From the NCBI RefSeq assembly GCF_900104775.1, contig NZ_FNSA01000003.1:1922001-1986000 (forward strand): a DNA stretch of 64,000 nucleotides. The letters run 5' to 3'. This stretch comes from Tsukamurella tyrosinosolvens. Its GTDB lineage: Bacteria; Actinomycetota; Actinomycetes; Mycobacteriales; Mycobacteriaceae. The notes under the pieces were generated by a model. It made no database searches, was not told the DNA's origin, and worked only from the letters and a program-made list of their open reading frames with translations. Position numbers and translations under genes: made by a program. Numbering within the stretch: the first letter of the stretch is position 1; the number at the start of each line of letters is the position of its first letter. Of this stretch, positions 1 to 9,000 are shown in pieces.

Positions 1-479
1 GCGGGCATCGTCCGGATCGCCGCGGTGGGCACGTAGGGGGCGTTCGCCGCGATCACGTCGACGGTCCCGCGCAGCGCCGCGGGGAGCGGCCCGAACAGGT
101 CGCCGACGAGGACCGTCGCCGCCGGGGCGTTGCGCGCGGCGTACTCCGCCGCGGTCCGGTCGATGTCGGCGGCGTAGGCCTTCGCGGACGCCGCGGTGGC
201 GGCGACGGGCCCCGCGCCGCAGCACAGCTCCACGAGGACGCCCGAACCATCGGCCAGCTCGGACAGCAACTCGGTGCGCCGCCGGGGGACGAAGACACCG
301 GGGCCGACGAGCAGCCGGCGTCCGCGGAACTCCACCCAGCCGAGGAGGTGCTCCAGGGGCTCGCCCGCGCATCGTCGCCGGACGAGGTCCTCCAGGTCGG
401 GCCCGGACGCCGCTTCCTCCAGCAGTTCGGCCTCGCGCTCGGCGAAGGCGCATCCGGCCGCCCGCAGCTCACCGATCAC
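1..479 (-). CDS. putative protein N5-glutamine methyltransferase (PrmC/HemK-like), 3' end outside window
   Basis: The gene runs off the left edge, so only the N-terminal ~159 residues are visible. They form an N-terminal helical part, then a SAM-binding Rossmann core (VELCCGAGP near residues 75-83), and end in ANAPYVP. That is the position of the NPPY catalytic loop of HemK/PrmC enzymes, which methylate Gln of release factors; here it reads NAPY, a variant I recall from an actinobacterial PrmC-related subgroup. The start is uncertain: GTG at 479 or GTG at 485, neither with a good ribosome binding site. The substrate is unknown; a true PrmC role is not implied. Confidence 0.75.
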   Translation of the reverse strand, partial: MIGELRAAGCAFAEREAELLEEAASGPDLEDLVRRRCAGEPLEHLLGWVEFRGRRLLVGPGVFVPRRRTELLSELADGSGVLVELCCGAGPVAATAASAKAYAADIDRTAAEYAARNAPAATVLVGDLFGPLPAALRGTVDVIAANAPYVPTAAIRTMP

Positions 480-495
480 ATTCACCGGAGGAGTC

Positions 496-515
496 AATCA
501 CGGTTGGCCGTGATT
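496..515. promoter_or_regulatory. perfect 20-bp inverted repeat upstream of the methyltransferase
   Basis: AATCACGG, a TTGG loop, then CCGTGATT: 8-bp perfect arms. It lies 11-17 bp upstream of the possible GTG starts of the left-edge methyltransferase and about 80 bp beyond the stop of argA. It could be an operator. A weak hairpin terminator for argA-direction transcription is less likely because no T-run follows. No regulator can be assigned. Confidence 0.4.
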
Positions 516-595
516 CACCACACTCACGACACCCCGGTCCGGGCTGGTTCACAGTGCGCGAATCGCCGTCCGATCAGGTGAAGTCCGGATAGCCG

Positions 596-1102
596 TCAGA
601 GCGTGACAAGCATGCGGGTATTGCCCAGCGTGTTGGGCTTCACGGACGAGAGGTCGAGGAACTCCGCGACGCCCTCGTCGTAGCTTCGGCACAACTCGTT
701 GTAGACCTCGGCGCTGACCGGCGTCCCGTCGATCTCCGCGAATCCGTGGCGGCCGAAGAAGGCGGTCTCGAAGGTCAGTACGAACACCCGGTGCAGTTCC
801 AGCGCACGCGCCTCGTCGAGCAGTCGCGCGACGATCCTGTGCCCGATGCCGTGGCCCTTCACCGTCGGGTCGACCGCCAGGGTGCGGATCTCGCCCAGGT
901 CGGACCACAGCACGTGCAGCGCCCCGCAGCCCACGACGGCGCCGCCCACCTCGTACACGCAGAACTCCTGCACCGACTCGTACAGGGTGACCAGGTTCTT
1001 CTCCAGCAGGATCCGTCCCGCGTAGACGTCGATGAGGCGCTTGATCGCGGGGACGTCGGACGTCCGGGCGCGGCGCAGCACATCCTCGTGGTCGGCGGTC
1101 AC
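596..1102 (-). CDS. argA: amino-acid N-acetyltransferase (ArgA-type GNAT)
   Basis: A 168-residue single-domain GNAT protein. It would transfer acetyl from acetyl-CoA to glutamate, the first step of arginine synthesis. It closely resembles the mycobacterial short ArgA (Rv2747 type) in length and in the segments LLEKNLVTLYESVQEF, CGALHVLWSDLGEIRTLAV and VKGHGIGHRIV, the last being the acetyl-CoA pyrophosphate loop. The GTG start at 1102 is chosen because a TACAGT -10 element sits 8 nt before it. It is divergent from pgsA, as I recall for Rv2747/Rv2746c in M. tuberculosis. Confidence 0.9.
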   Translation of the reverse strand: MTADHEDVLRRARTSDVPAIKRLIDVYAGRILLEKNLVTLYESVQEFCVYEVGGAVVGCGALHVLWSDLGEIRTLAVDPTVKGHGIGHRIVARLLDEARALELHRVFVLTFETAFFGRHGFAEIDGTPVSAEVYNELCRSYDEGVAEFLDLSSVKPNTLGNTRMLVTL

Positions 1103-1110
1103 GGGGAGAA

Positions 1111-1116
1111 ACTGTA
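1111..1116 (-). promoter_or_regulatory. predicted leaderless -10 element of argA
   Basis: On the minus strand this reads TACAGT, 8 nt before the GTG start of argA. No Shine-Dalgarno sequence is present, so transcription probably begins at the start codon. Confidence 0.5.
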
Positions 1117-1146
1117 GCGCGCAGAACCGCCGAATCCGCGTACCGA

Positions 1147-1152
1147 TAGGCT
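1147..1152 (+). promoter_or_regulatory. predicted leaderless -10 element of pgsA
   Basis: TAGGCT, 7 nt before the GTG start of pgsA, with no Shine-Dalgarno sequence. Together with the opposing argA element it makes the 57-bp gap a divergent leaderless promoter pair. Confidence 0.5.
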
Positions 1153-1159
1153 GATCCAC

Positions 1160-1738
1160 GTGAGTGCAACGGACGGCGTGCAGCCCGCGAGCACACCTGT
1201 CTCGAACGTCAACGTCGCGAACGGGTTGACGGTGCTCCGGATCGTACTCGTTCCCGTCTTCCTCGCGGCGCTGTTCGTCGACGGCGGGCACTCCACCACG
1301 TGGCGGTGGATCGCCTTCGCGATCTTCGCCGTGGCGATGATCACCGACCGCGTCGACGGCCAGATCGCGCGCCGCTACGGCCTGATCACCGATTTCGGCA
1401 AGCTCATGGACCCCATCGCCGACAAGGCGCTCACGGGCGCGGCCTTCGTCGGCCTGTCCGTGCTCGGCGACCTGCCGTGGTGGGTGACCCTGGTGATCCT
1501 CGCCCGCGAGTTCGGCATCACCGCCTTCCGGTTCGCCGTGATCCGCGACGGGGTGATCCCCGCGAGCCGGGGCGGCAAGCTCAAGACCCTCCTGCAGACC
1601 CTCGCGATCGGTCTCTACCTCATGCCGTTGCCGGCCTGGATGGACCTGCCCAGTCAGATCATGATGGGCGCGGCCGTCGTCGTCACGGTCGCGACCGGCG
1701 TTGACTACCTGCTCAGCTGGTGGCGTGGCCGCCGGTGA
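1160..1738 (+). CDS. pgsA: CDP-diacylglycerol--glycerol-3-phosphate 3-phosphatidyltransferase
   Basis: A 192-residue integral membrane enzyme. It makes phosphatidylglycerophosphate from CDP-diacylglycerol and glycerol-3-phosphate, leading to phosphatidylglycerol and cardiolipin. The CDP-alcohol phosphotransferase signature is complete: D63, D66-G67, A70-R71, G80, D84 and D88 fit D-x2-DG-x2-AR-x8-G-x3-D-x3-D. Several hydrophobic helices follow. It overlaps the downstream pncC by 14 bp, so the two are probably co-transcribed. Position next to argA and clgR matches pgsA3 of M. tuberculosis. Confidence 0.93.
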   Translation: MSATDGVQPASTPVSNVNVANGLTVLRIVLVPVFLAALFVDGGHSTTWRWIAFAIFAVAMITDRVDGQIARRYGLITDFGKLMDPIADKALTGAAFVGLSVLGDLPWWVTLVILAREFGITAFRFAVIRDGVIPASRGGKLKTLLQTLAIGLYLMPLPAWMDLPSQIMMGAAVVVTVATGVDYLLSWWRGRR

Positions 1739-2228
1739 CGCCGCCCGCCTGGTAGCCGCACTCGCCGAGTGCGGCCAGACGGTCGCGTCGGCCGAATCGC
1801 TGACCGCCGGGCTGTTCGCCGCGACCGTCGCCGACGTCCCCGGCGCCAGCGCCGTGCTGCGCGGTGGCCTCATCGTCTACGCGACCGACCTCAAGGCGAG
1901 CCTGGCCGGCGTCCCGTCGGGCGAGCTGGACCGCAACGGCCCCGTCCACCCCGACACCGCGCGCGCCCTCGCCGACGGGGCGCGAACGCGCTGCGGAGCC
2001 GACTGGGGGATCGGCCTCACCGGCGTCGCCGGCCCCACCGAGCAGGACGGCGTGCCGGTCGGCACCGTCCACCTGGGGATATCGGGTCCGTCGGGTGCCA
2101 CGGTGACCACGCTCCACCTCGACGGTGACCGTGCCGCGGTCCGCCGGGGCGCCGTCGACGCCGCCCTCCGGGAGCTCCGCGTGCGGGTTTCGGCGAATCG
2201 GGAACCATCCGGGCCCGCCCCGCGTTGA
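1725..2228 (+). CDS. CinA C-terminal domain amidohydrolase (nicotinamide-nucleotide deamidase)
   Basis: A stand-alone CinA C-terminal domain of 167 residues, without the N-terminal MoaB-like half of full CinA. Family members (PncC) deamidate NMN to nicotinate mononucleotide in NAD recycling. Diagnostic motifs are SAESLTAG near residue 22 and GLTGVAGP further on. The GTG at 1725 is preferred over an in-frame TTG at 1701 because the latter overlaps pgsA by 38 bp and adds no conserved residues. The -35 element of the clgR promoter lies inside the last codons of this gene. Confidence 0.82.
   Translation: MAAGDAARLVAALAECGQTVASAESLTAGLFAATVADVPGASAVLRGGLIVYATDLKASLAGVPSGELDRNGPVHPDTARALADGARTRCGADWGIGLTGVAGPTEQDGVPVGTVHLGISGPSGATVTTLHLDGDRAAVRRGAVDAALRELRVRVSANREPSGPAPR
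2200..2226 (+). promoter_or_regulatory. SigE-type ECF promoter for clgR
   Basis: GGGAACC (2200-2206), a 16-bp spacer, then CGTT (2223-2226). This fits the published mycobacterial SigE consensus of GGGAAC(C/T) with a 15-16 bp spacer and CGTT. The clgR start codon is 30 bp downstream, with a strong GGAGGTGA ribosome binding site between. clgR is a known SigE target in M. tuberculosis. Confidence 0.72.
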
Positions 2229-2256
2229 CTGGACAGATACCACAACGGAGGTGAGC

Positions 2257-2532
2257 ATGGCTCTACTGCTTCGCGAGGCGATCGGCGAGAACCTGCGTAA
2301 GACCCGGGTGCGCCAGAGTCGCACGCTGCGAGACGTTTCCTCGGCGGCACAGGTCAGCCTCGGCTACCTGTCCGAGGTCGAGCGCGGCCAGAAGGAGGCG
2401 TCCAGCGAGCTGCTGGCCGCCATCTGCGGCGCATTGGCCATCGAGGTGGCCGAGGTGGTGGCCCAGGCCAGCGTGTCGATGCGCCCGATCCCCACGATGG
2501 TGATCCCCGCGCCGGCGCTCGCCGCCGCCTGA
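2257..2532 (+). CDS. clgR: XRE-family transcriptional activator ClgR
   Basis: A 91-residue protein with a Cro/CI-type helix-turn-helix at about residues 24-45 ([21 protein letters not shown]). ClgR activates clp protease genes and the psp envelope-stress operon in actinobacteria. The start is set by the GGAGGTGA ribosome binding site 4 nt before the ATG. It is shorter than M. tuberculosis ClgR (about 112 residues as I recall) and ends in ALAAA, a small-residue tail of the kind that marks proteins for Clp proteolysis. It heads the clgR-pspA-pspM block. Confidence 0.88.
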   Translation: MALLLREAIGENLRKTRVRQSRTLRDVSSAAQVSLGYLSEVERGQKEASSELLAAICGALAIEVAEVVAQASVSMRPIPTMVIPAPALAAA

Positions 2533-2549
2533 CCCTGAGACGACCGCTC

Positions 2550-2580
2550 CGCGGGTTCGGGGATTTCCCCCGAACCCGCG
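2550..2580 (+). terminator. 13-bp perfect hairpin between clgR and pspA
   Basis: Arms CGCGGGTTCGGGG (2550-2562) and CCCCGAACCCGCG (2568-2580) with loop ATTTC. It lies 18 bp past the clgR stop and 117 bp before pspA. It may partly terminate clgR transcripts or process the operon mRNA. There is no T-run after it. Confidence 0.6.
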
Positions 2581-2611
2581 TACCAGGGCGGCGCGGCGGG
2601 GTCCTTCCCGA

Positions 2612-2617
2612 TAGATT
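2612..2617 (+). promoter_or_regulatory. possible internal -10 element upstream of pspA
   Basis: TAGATT, 80 bp before the pspA start and just after the hairpin. No convincing -35 element is seen. It is listed because the hairpin would otherwise separate pspA from the SigE promoter. Confidence 0.25.
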
Positions 2618-2697
2618 GGTAAGCACGAGTCCGGCGGTCGCCGGGCGGCCGGACGTGGATCCGGACATGGACGTATCGAGGCGGAGGAGAACTGACG

Positions 2698-3513
2698 ATG
2701 GCTAACCCGTTCGTCAAGGGGTGGAACTACTTGATGGCGCTGTTCAACTCGAAGATCGACGAGAACGCCGATCCGAAGGTGCAGATCCAGCAGGCGATCG
2801 AGGACGCCCAGCGCCAGCACCAGGCCCTCTCGCAGCAGGCCGCCGCCGTCATCGGCAACCAGCGCCAGCTCGAGATGAAGCTGAACCGCCAGCTCGCCGA
2901 GGTCGAGAAGCTGTCCGCGAACACGCGCCAGGCCGTGCAGCTGGCCGACCAGGCCACCGCCGCCGGTGATGCGGCCAAGGCCACCGAGTACACCAACGCC
3001 GCCGAGGCCTTCGCCGCACAGCTGGTGACCGCGGAGCAGGGCGTCGAGGACCTCAAGGGGCTGCACGACCAGTCGCTGCAGGCCGCCGGCCAGGCCAAGC
3101 GCGCGGTCGAGCAGAACGCCATGCAGCTGCAGCAGAAGCTCGCCGAGCGCACCAAGCTGCTCAGCCAACTGGAGCAGGCGAAGATGCAGGAGCAGGTCTC
3201 CGCATCGCTCAACCAGATGGGTCAGCTCTCCGCACCCGGCAACACCCCGAACCTCGACGAGGTCCGCGAGAAGATCGAGCGCCGCTACGCCAACGCTCTC
3301 GGCTCCACCGAGCTGGCGCAGAACTCCGTCCAGGGCCGCATGATGGAGGTCCAGAACGCCACCGTGCAGATGGCCGGCCACTCGCGGCTCGAGCAGATCC
3401 GCGCGTCGATGCAGGCCAGCGGTCAGATTCAGGGCGCCCCTGCGGCCCCGCAGGCCGCGCCCGCGCCGCAGACCCCGCAGCAGGCCCCGAACCCGAACCT
3501 GCAGAAGCCCTGA
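2698..3513 (+). CDS. pspA: phage shock protein A (PspA/IM30 family)
   Basis: A 271-residue membrane-associated ESCRT-III-like protein that protects the cytoplasmic membrane. Residues ~1-25 form an amphipathic helix ([19 protein letters not shown]), followed by a long Gln/Ala/Glu-rich coiled coil to about residue 225. The tail from ~235 is rich in Pro, Ala and Gln and low in structure. A GGAGGAGA ribosome binding site precedes the ATG. The order clgR-pspA-pspM matches the M. tuberculosis Rv2745c-Rv2743c operon, in which PspA and its partners answer cell-wall stress. Confidence 0.93.
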   Translation: MANPFVKGWNYLMALFNSKIDENADPKVQIQQAIEDAQRQHQALSQQAAAVIGNQRQLEMKLNRQLAEVEKLSANTRQAVQLADQATAAGDAAKATEYTNAAEAFAAQLVTAEQGVEDLKGLHDQSLQAAGQAKRAVEQNAMQLQQKLAERTKLLSQLEQAKMQEQVSASLNQMGQLSAPGNTPNLDEVREKIERRYANALGSTELAQNSVQGRMMEVQNATVQMAGHSRLEQIRASMQASGQIQGAPAAPQAAPAPQTPQQAPNPNLQKP

Positions 3514-3526
3514 GAACCGAGGAACG

Positions 3527-4396
3527 ATGACCGACCAGCGAGGCCGCTACCGCACCGACTTCTCGGCGGTGGCGGCCTCCGCTGGTCGTATGGCCGCATC
3601 GGCGATCACCGCCGCGTCGACCGCGATGGAGACGGCCGCCCGCGCCGCCGACGAGGCGCGCGACAAGGCCGCGCGGCGGCGGGACCCGAAGGCCGCTCAC
3701 CAGCGCTCCCTCAAGCATGCCCGGTACACCGTGAACAGCTGGGCTGCCACCACCTCCACCTCGGCGGTCGTGGCCGTGGGCGGCTTCGCCGCGGCAGCGC
3801 CCGTCGTGGGCGGTACCGCCACCGCCGTCACCGCGCTCGTCGCGGTGCCCGCGGGCTACGCCGTGCGCAAGCTCCGCCGCCTGCGCCGCACCCCGGCTCC
3901 GCCCCGCACCTACGCGCGCCGCACCGTCCCGGCGCGATCCTCCGCGCTGCACGACCCCGTACGGGCCCTCGCCGACGCCGAGCAGGAGTTCCTCGCGCTC
4001 ATGTCGGTGCTCACCCGCTCGGGAGGCCTTCCGGCCGACGCCCTCAGTGAGCTCGACGACGACGCCGAGACCTCGGCCGACGCGATCGTCTCCTACGCCG
4101 AGCAGCTCGCCGACCTCGAACGGGTCGTCGCCGGCGGGGGCGGGTCCGCCGCGTACCTGCGCGAGACCTTCGAGGACGGCCTGGACAGCCTCGACGAGGG
4201 CGTCGAGGCCTACCGGGACATGGTCCGGTCCGCCGCGACGACGGTGGCGGCGGCCCGCGGCTCCCTGGGCTCGCCCGCGCGGTTCGACGCGCTCAGCACC
4301 GCGACACCCCGCCTGCAGGAGACCGCCGAGCGGCTGCGCTCCTGGGCGTACGGCATCGCCGCCCTGCCGCCGGTTCCCGATCCCCACACCTGGTGA
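3527..4396 (+). CDS. pspM: phage shock envelope stress protein PspM (Rv2743c-like)
   Basis: A 289-residue protein starting 13 bp after pspA with a good ribosome binding site (CCGAGGAACG). Residues ~1-70 are basic and Ala-rich. Residues ~77-112 are hydrophobic (TSTSAVVAVGGFAAAAPVVG and on) and probably make one or two membrane spans. The rest is an acidic, helical cytoplasmic domain. Assignment rests on position directly behind pspA and on overall architecture. In M. tuberculosis this membrane protein binds PspA. Confidence 0.78.
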   Translation: MTDQRGRYRTDFSAVAASAGRMAASAITAASTAMETAARAADEARDKAARRRDPKAAHQRSLKHARYTVNSWAATTSTSAVVAVGGFAAAAPVVGGTATAVTALVAVPAGYAVRKLRRLRRTPAPPRTYARRTVPARSSALHDPVRALADAEQEFLALMSVLTRSGGLPADALSELDDDAETSADAIVSYAEQLADLERVVAGGGGSAAYLRETFEDGLDSLDEGVEAYRDMVRSAATTVAAARGSLGSPARFDALSTATPRLQETAERLRSWAYGIAALPPVPDPHTW

Positions 4397-4405
4397 CCCG
4401 CCCTC

Positions 4406-4417
4406 GGGGTTAACCCC
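4406..4417. repeat. 12-bp palindrome GGGGTTAACCCC
   Basis: A perfect palindrome 10 bp after the pspM stop and about 100 bp before the 56-residue membrane protein gene. It is too short for a convincing terminator and is AT-rich at the centre, so an operator is possible. Function unknown. Confidence 0.35.
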
Positions 4418-4521
4418 CAATTCTCCCTGAAACCGCAGTTCAGAGCGTGACTTTCGCGCTCACGCGGGGGCAGTATGGAAGACGAAAGACCTTCACGTCA
4501 CTCCCCGAAAGGTGCACCGCA

Positions 4522-4692
4522 ATGTTCTGGAAGATCCTCGGCGCCATCGTCGTCATCTGGCTCGCCCTGATGGTGGCTTCGGCGATCATCAAGTCCCTGT
4601 TCCCGCTCGCCGTCATCGCGCTCGTCGTGATCGGTATCGTCACGGTGGTCAAGTGGCTGAGCTCGGGCAAGAAGACCCCGAGCACGTTCTAG
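4522..4692 (+). CDS. 56-residue membrane protein downstream of pspM
   Basis: MFWKILGAIVVIWLALMVA, a short polar break (SAIIKSLF), then PLAVIALVVIGIVTVVKWLS and a basic tail. It therefore has one long or two short membrane spans and a positively charged C-terminus. The ATG at 4522 follows GAAAGGTG; a longer in-frame reading from 4447 lacks support. Its place after clgR-pspA-pspM suggests an envelope-stress accessory protein, perhaps filling the place of the fourth gene of the mycobacterial operon. I recognise no family. Confidence 0.65.
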   Translation: MFWKILGAIVVIWLALMVASAIIKSLFPLAVIALVVIGIVTVVKWLSSGKKTPSTF

Positions 4693-4749
4693 CGGGCCGA
4701 CCCCGCGCACGCCCCCGCGGGCGTGCCGACGGCTCACGAAGGAGTGCGG

Positions 4750-5892
4750 GTGCGCGTTGCGATCGTCGCGGGTTCCGAGGCCGGGCATGCACTGCCCGGC
4801 CTCGCCCTTGCACTCCGCCTGATCGGCGCCGGCCACGAGCCCGTCGTCTTCACCGGCCGGCAGTGGCGCGAGGTGGGCGCACGCTACGGCGTCGACACCC
4901 GCGAACTCCCGGGCCTGGCCGCCCGGCCCGGCGACGACGACGGCGACGCCGGAGCCAAGATCCACGGCCGCGCCGCGTACATCGCCACCAAGGTGCTGCC
5001 CGGGATCGAGGAGGTCCGCGCCGACCTCGTCGTCGCCGACATCCTCACCCCCGGCGGCGGGATGGCCGCGGAACTCCTGGGCGTGCCCTGGTTGGAACTC
5101 AGCCCGCACCCCCTCTACCTGCCCTCGAAGGGGCTGCCGCCCATCGGATCCGGCCTCGCCCCCGCGCAGACGCCGCGCGAGCTGCTCCGCGACGCCGTGC
5201 TCCGCGCCTTCACCGCCCGTGACATCCGCAACGGCCTCCGCCAGCGCGCCGAGGCCCGCGCCGGCATCGGGCTCCCAGCCCGCGACGGCGGCCCGGCCGG
5301 GCGGCTCGTCGCCACCATCCCCGCCCTCGAGCTGCCGCGCGCCGACTGGCCGGCGCGGACGCACCTCGTCGGGCCGCTCACCCTGGAGCCGACCGACGAT
5401 CCGTGCCCGGTTCCCGACGGCACCGGCCCGCTCGTCATGGTGGCCCCGTCGACCGCGGCGACGGGGGAGCAGAACCTCGCCGAGGTCGCGGTCGACGGGC
5501 TGCGCGGCGCCGGCGTTCGGCTCGCGGTGAGCGGGCTGAATCCGCCCGCGTTCGGCGAACCGTGGGTCGCCAGCGGCTTCGGCCGCCAGGACGAGCTCGT
5601 CGCCCGCGCCGACGCCGTCGTCTGCGGCGGCGGGCACGGCATGCTCACCAAGGCCCTCACCGCCGGCAAGCCGGTCGTCGTCGTGCCCGGCGGCGGCGAC
5701 CAGTGGGAACTCGCCAACCGGGTCGCGCGGCAGGGGAGCGGCGTGCTCGTGCGTCCCGCGACCGCCGCCGCGATCCGCGACGGCGTGCGCCGCGTGCTCG
5801 ACGATCCGTCGTACGCCCGCGCCGCGCGGTCCGCAGCGGACGGCGCGCACCGCGTCGCGGACCCCGTGCTGGTGTGCGAGGCCTATCGGTAA
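4750..5892 (+). CDS. MGT/UGT-type glycosyltransferase
   Basis: A 380-residue GT-B fold enzyme. The N-terminal domain begins VRVAIVAGSEAGHALPGL. The C-terminal nucleotide-sugar site is seen in VVCGGGHGMLTKALTAGKP followed by VVVPGGGDQWE, the family's sugar-binding Gly-rich, Pro and Asp-Gln elements. The GTG at 4750 is chosen because AAGGAG (4739-4744) lies 5 nt upstream, whereas an in-frame GTG at 4723 has none. It corresponds in position to Rv2739c of M. tuberculosis. Donor and acceptor are unknown. Confidence 0.8.
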   Translation: MRVAIVAGSEAGHALPGLALALRLIGAGHEPVVFTGRQWREVGARYGVDTRELPGLAARPGDDDGDAGAKIHGRAAYIATKVLPGIEEVRADLVVADILTPGGGMAAELLGVPWLELSPHPLYLPSKGLPPIGSGLAPAQTPRELLRDAVLRAFTARDIRNGLRQRAEARAGIGLPARDGGPAGRLVATIPALELPRADWPARTHLVGPLTLEPTDDPCPVPDGTGPLVMVAPSTAATGEQNLAEVAVDGLRGAGVRLAVSGLNPPAFGEPWVASGFGRQDELVARADAVVCGGGHGMLTKALTAGKPVVVVPGGGDQWELANRVARQGSGVLVRPATAAAIRDGVRRVLDDPSYARAARSAADGAHRVADPVLVCEAYR

Positions 5893-5895
5893 CCT
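5890..5895 (+). promoter_or_regulatory. predicted leaderless -10 element of the DUF3046 gene
   Basis: TAACCT overlaps the stop codon of the glycosyltransferase and lies 6 nt before the GTG start of the DUF3046 gene. Confidence 0.4.
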
Positions 5896-5901
5896 GGTGC
5901 G

Positions 5902-6093
5902 GTGCGCCTCACCGACTTCCGCGAACTGCTCTACGCCGAGTTCGGCACCCTTCGTGGCGACACCCTGATGCGCGATCACCGGCTCGGCGACTTCGGCGTC
6001 ACCGGTGATCAGGCCATCGAGTCCGGCGTCGATCCGCGGGACGTGTGGCGGGCCCTCTGCATGGAGTTCGATGTTCCGAGGTCCCGCTGGTAG
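5902..6093 (+). CDS. DUF3046 protein (Rv2738c-like)
   Basis: A 63-residue acidic protein (MRLTDFRELLYAEFGTLRGD, ending FDVPRSRW). The family is small, actinobacterial and of unknown function, and its gene usually lies just upstream of recA. Here recA is 8.5 kb away. The GTG start 9 nt after the glycosyltransferase stop fits a leaderless transcript. Its TAG stop abuts, without a gap, the stop codon of the convergent arabinosyltransferase. Confidence 0.85.
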   Translation: MRLTDFRELLYAEFGTLRGDTLMRDHRLGDFGVTGDQAIESGVDPRDVWRALCMEFDVPRSRW

Positions 6094-9000
6094 TCACTCC
6101 TGGGGCGTCGGCCCCGGAGTCCACAGCCCGGTCCGCGTGACCTCGGTCCGGCCCAGCTGCGCCGCGGGCGCGTCGACGTAGGGCACGTAGCGCTCCAGCG
6201 CGCCCCACTCCCGGCCCCAGTCGTGGTTCAGGTACGTCGGCACCGTCTGCGCCTTGGCGAGCAGTAGCGCCCAGCCCAGCGGTCCGCCGGCGTCGCCGCC
6301 CTGCCACGTGGTGGTCGCCGCGGCCGCGAGATCGCGCTCGGGCAGGATCCGCCACTTCGGCTGCTCCGCGACGCCGCCGTTCTCGCGCCACTGCCGCTGG
6401 CAGGGGAAGCCGATGCCGGCGCCCCAGTCGACGAGCGTCGGATCGTCGCCCAGCAGTTCCTGCAGGGGCTCCAGCTTCGGTGCGCGCGGGGGCGTGTACG
6501 CCACCCACGTGTTCTCCGACGGTGCCGTGATCGTCGCGCGCACCCGGACGGCGGTCGCGCCCGCGGGCACCGTCTCCGCAGGAACGCGCAGGTTACGCCA
6601 CGCGGGCGCCGGACCGATGTCGATCGGCGTGACCGCCCCGTTCGGGGTGATCGTGCCCTCGCCGGTGCCGAACTCGAGCTGCAGGTCGCCGGGGCCGAAG
6701 CGGCCGGCGACGCTGATGGTCAGCAGCCGGTCGATCCCGCCCGCGGGCAGGGCGTACCAGCTGGAGATCGCGCGCGCGGAGTGCTGCGGCCCGGTCTGCC
6801 GGGAGCCGACCACCGGCACGCGCGCCGGGTCGAGCCCGAACGGCAGCGCCGCGGTCGAGCCGTTGACGCCGGGGGCGTCGAGGGTGCCGCCGCCCGTGCC
6901 GCCCGTGTTCGACGGGGTGTTGTCCGCGTCGCCGGTGCGCACCAGGTCGGCGGCGCCGCGCGACGACGAGGAGAGGCTGCCCGCGATGCCGTTCGGCGTG
7001 AAGTTCGCGTTGAGCTCGCCGACGAGCGGGTCGGGGGCCGTGCCGATCGGTGCGAGCACGCCCGCGGTGGCGTCGCGCTCGACGAGCACCTCGTCGGCCA
7101 TGCCGCACGGATCGCCCGCGAGCGAGCGCAGGTTCTGCTGGCCGTACGAGTAGGCGGGCCGCTGGATCATGATCGACGCGACGTTGGTGGCCCCGATCAT
7201 CGCGATGATGAGCGTCGCCACCAGGGTGATCGGTGTCGCGAACCCGGGCAGCCGCCCGCCGAACTCGGGGAGCCGGGGCACTCGGCCCGTCACGTGCACC
7301 ACGAGCGAGGCGAGCAGAAGGACGACGGTGAGAGCGCCGAAGACGGTCGCGATCTTGACACCCGCGACGGTCGGCGCGGCGCCGCCCCACGGGATGCCGA
7401 AGTTGCCCGGGTAGAACCAGCCGTTTGTGGTCTCGAACGCGAGCGTCGCGCAGCCGGCGACCGCCGCGAGAGCGAGGAGCCGGAACTGCGGCCGGCGGAT
7501 GGTCCGCGGCCCGACTGCCACGACGGCGATCGCCGCGACCATCGCGCCCAGCGTGGCGAAGGCGCCGAAATGATGGGTCCACTTGGTGGGGTTGAACGCC
7601 ATGACCAGCAGCGAGACGCCGATCGCGGCCACCACGCGGCGCGCCGGCCCGGTCGCGAGGCCGGGAATCCGGCGGCGCCACAGGAGCAGCGTCGCGACGA
7701 TCGCGGAGCCGAGGAACAGGGCGAGCATCGCGAACCGTCGGGCGACGGAGCCGTTGGGGTTCTGCTGGAACAGGGCCTCGTACCGGATGATCTCGCGGTG
7801 CCAGGGCTCGCTGGGCCCGACGTCGCCGAGCAGCTTCGTGGACTGGAGCATCTCGACGAGGCCGTGATCGGCGAACACGAGGAACAGCACCGACGCGCCC
7901 GCGGCACCGAGGGTGAGCAGCGTCGCCGCGTAGCCGTTCGCCCGCACGTGCGCCACCACCGCCCGCCACAGGGGTGCCGCCGCCACGAGGAAGACGACGA
8001 AGGCGAAGCTGCCCGTCGGGGCTGCGGAGAGGGTGAGTCCGGCGACGACCAGGCCGACGCCCGCGGGCGCGAGTCGACGGGTCGCGATGGACCGCTCGAC
8101 CAGGCACCAGGTGACGACGGTGCCGACCGCGACGATCGGCTCCGGGCGCAGGCCGGGGTTGTAGGTGAGCCAGAAGAGCGTGAAGACCGCGGCCATCGCC
8201 CACAGCGCCCGCGAGTAGTCGCGCGGCGCCCGGCGCTTGCTCAGGCCCAGCCGGGGCAGCACCTCGCGGGAGAGCAGGAACCAGGCCAGGATCCCGGAGA
8301 GCAGCGCGGGCAGGCGCAGCCACGGGCTCGACACACTGAGGTCGGCCATCCACGAGACCACGTAGAACGGCATGCCGAACGGTGCGTACGGGGCGTCGTA
8401 GTAGCGGAAGACCTCGGGCATGTAGCCGGAGTGCGGCGCCGCCTTGATCATCCCCAGGATGTAGCCGTCGTCCGAGGTGGGCGCCCCGACGATGTGCCAG
8501 GCGAGGAGGCTGCCGATCACGGCGACGTCGGCGAGGCGCACGTGCAGCCAGCTGCGGGGGAGCAGCCTGCCCCGGCGCCGGCCGTCGGCGCGATCGAGCA
8601 GCGCCAGCGCGAGCAGCGAGACGAGGACGCAGGCCACGCCGACGAGGATCGCGGCGCCCTTGAGCACCGACGGCGACGAGGTGTAGCGGGAGTCGACGTC
8701 GATCGTGACCTTCGGCGTCGGGCCCTGCAGGTCCGCGGGGAGGTCGGAGAAGACGCCCACCACCTGGGGCCGGAGGTCGCCGCGGACGTCGCCCTGGGCC
8801 GAGATGCCGCTGGCCGCGGCGAATGCGTGGTCGGCGTCGATCGCGATCCGCAGCTCGCCGCACCGCGTCAGGTCGGCGCGGGGCACGTGGTGCACCAGAG
8901 CGCCCCGGGAGCGGACCGTCAGGGCCTCGCCGTCGACGGTGACGAACAGCCCGGCCGTGCGCGCCCGGTCCCCGGCGGGCGGGGGCGTCGTCGCCGCGAG

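Noticed and set aside
1103-1873. N-terminal extension of ArgA across pgsA
   Set aside because: It would place over 250 low-complexity residues antisense to pgsA; the 168-residue form matches mycobacterial ArgA.
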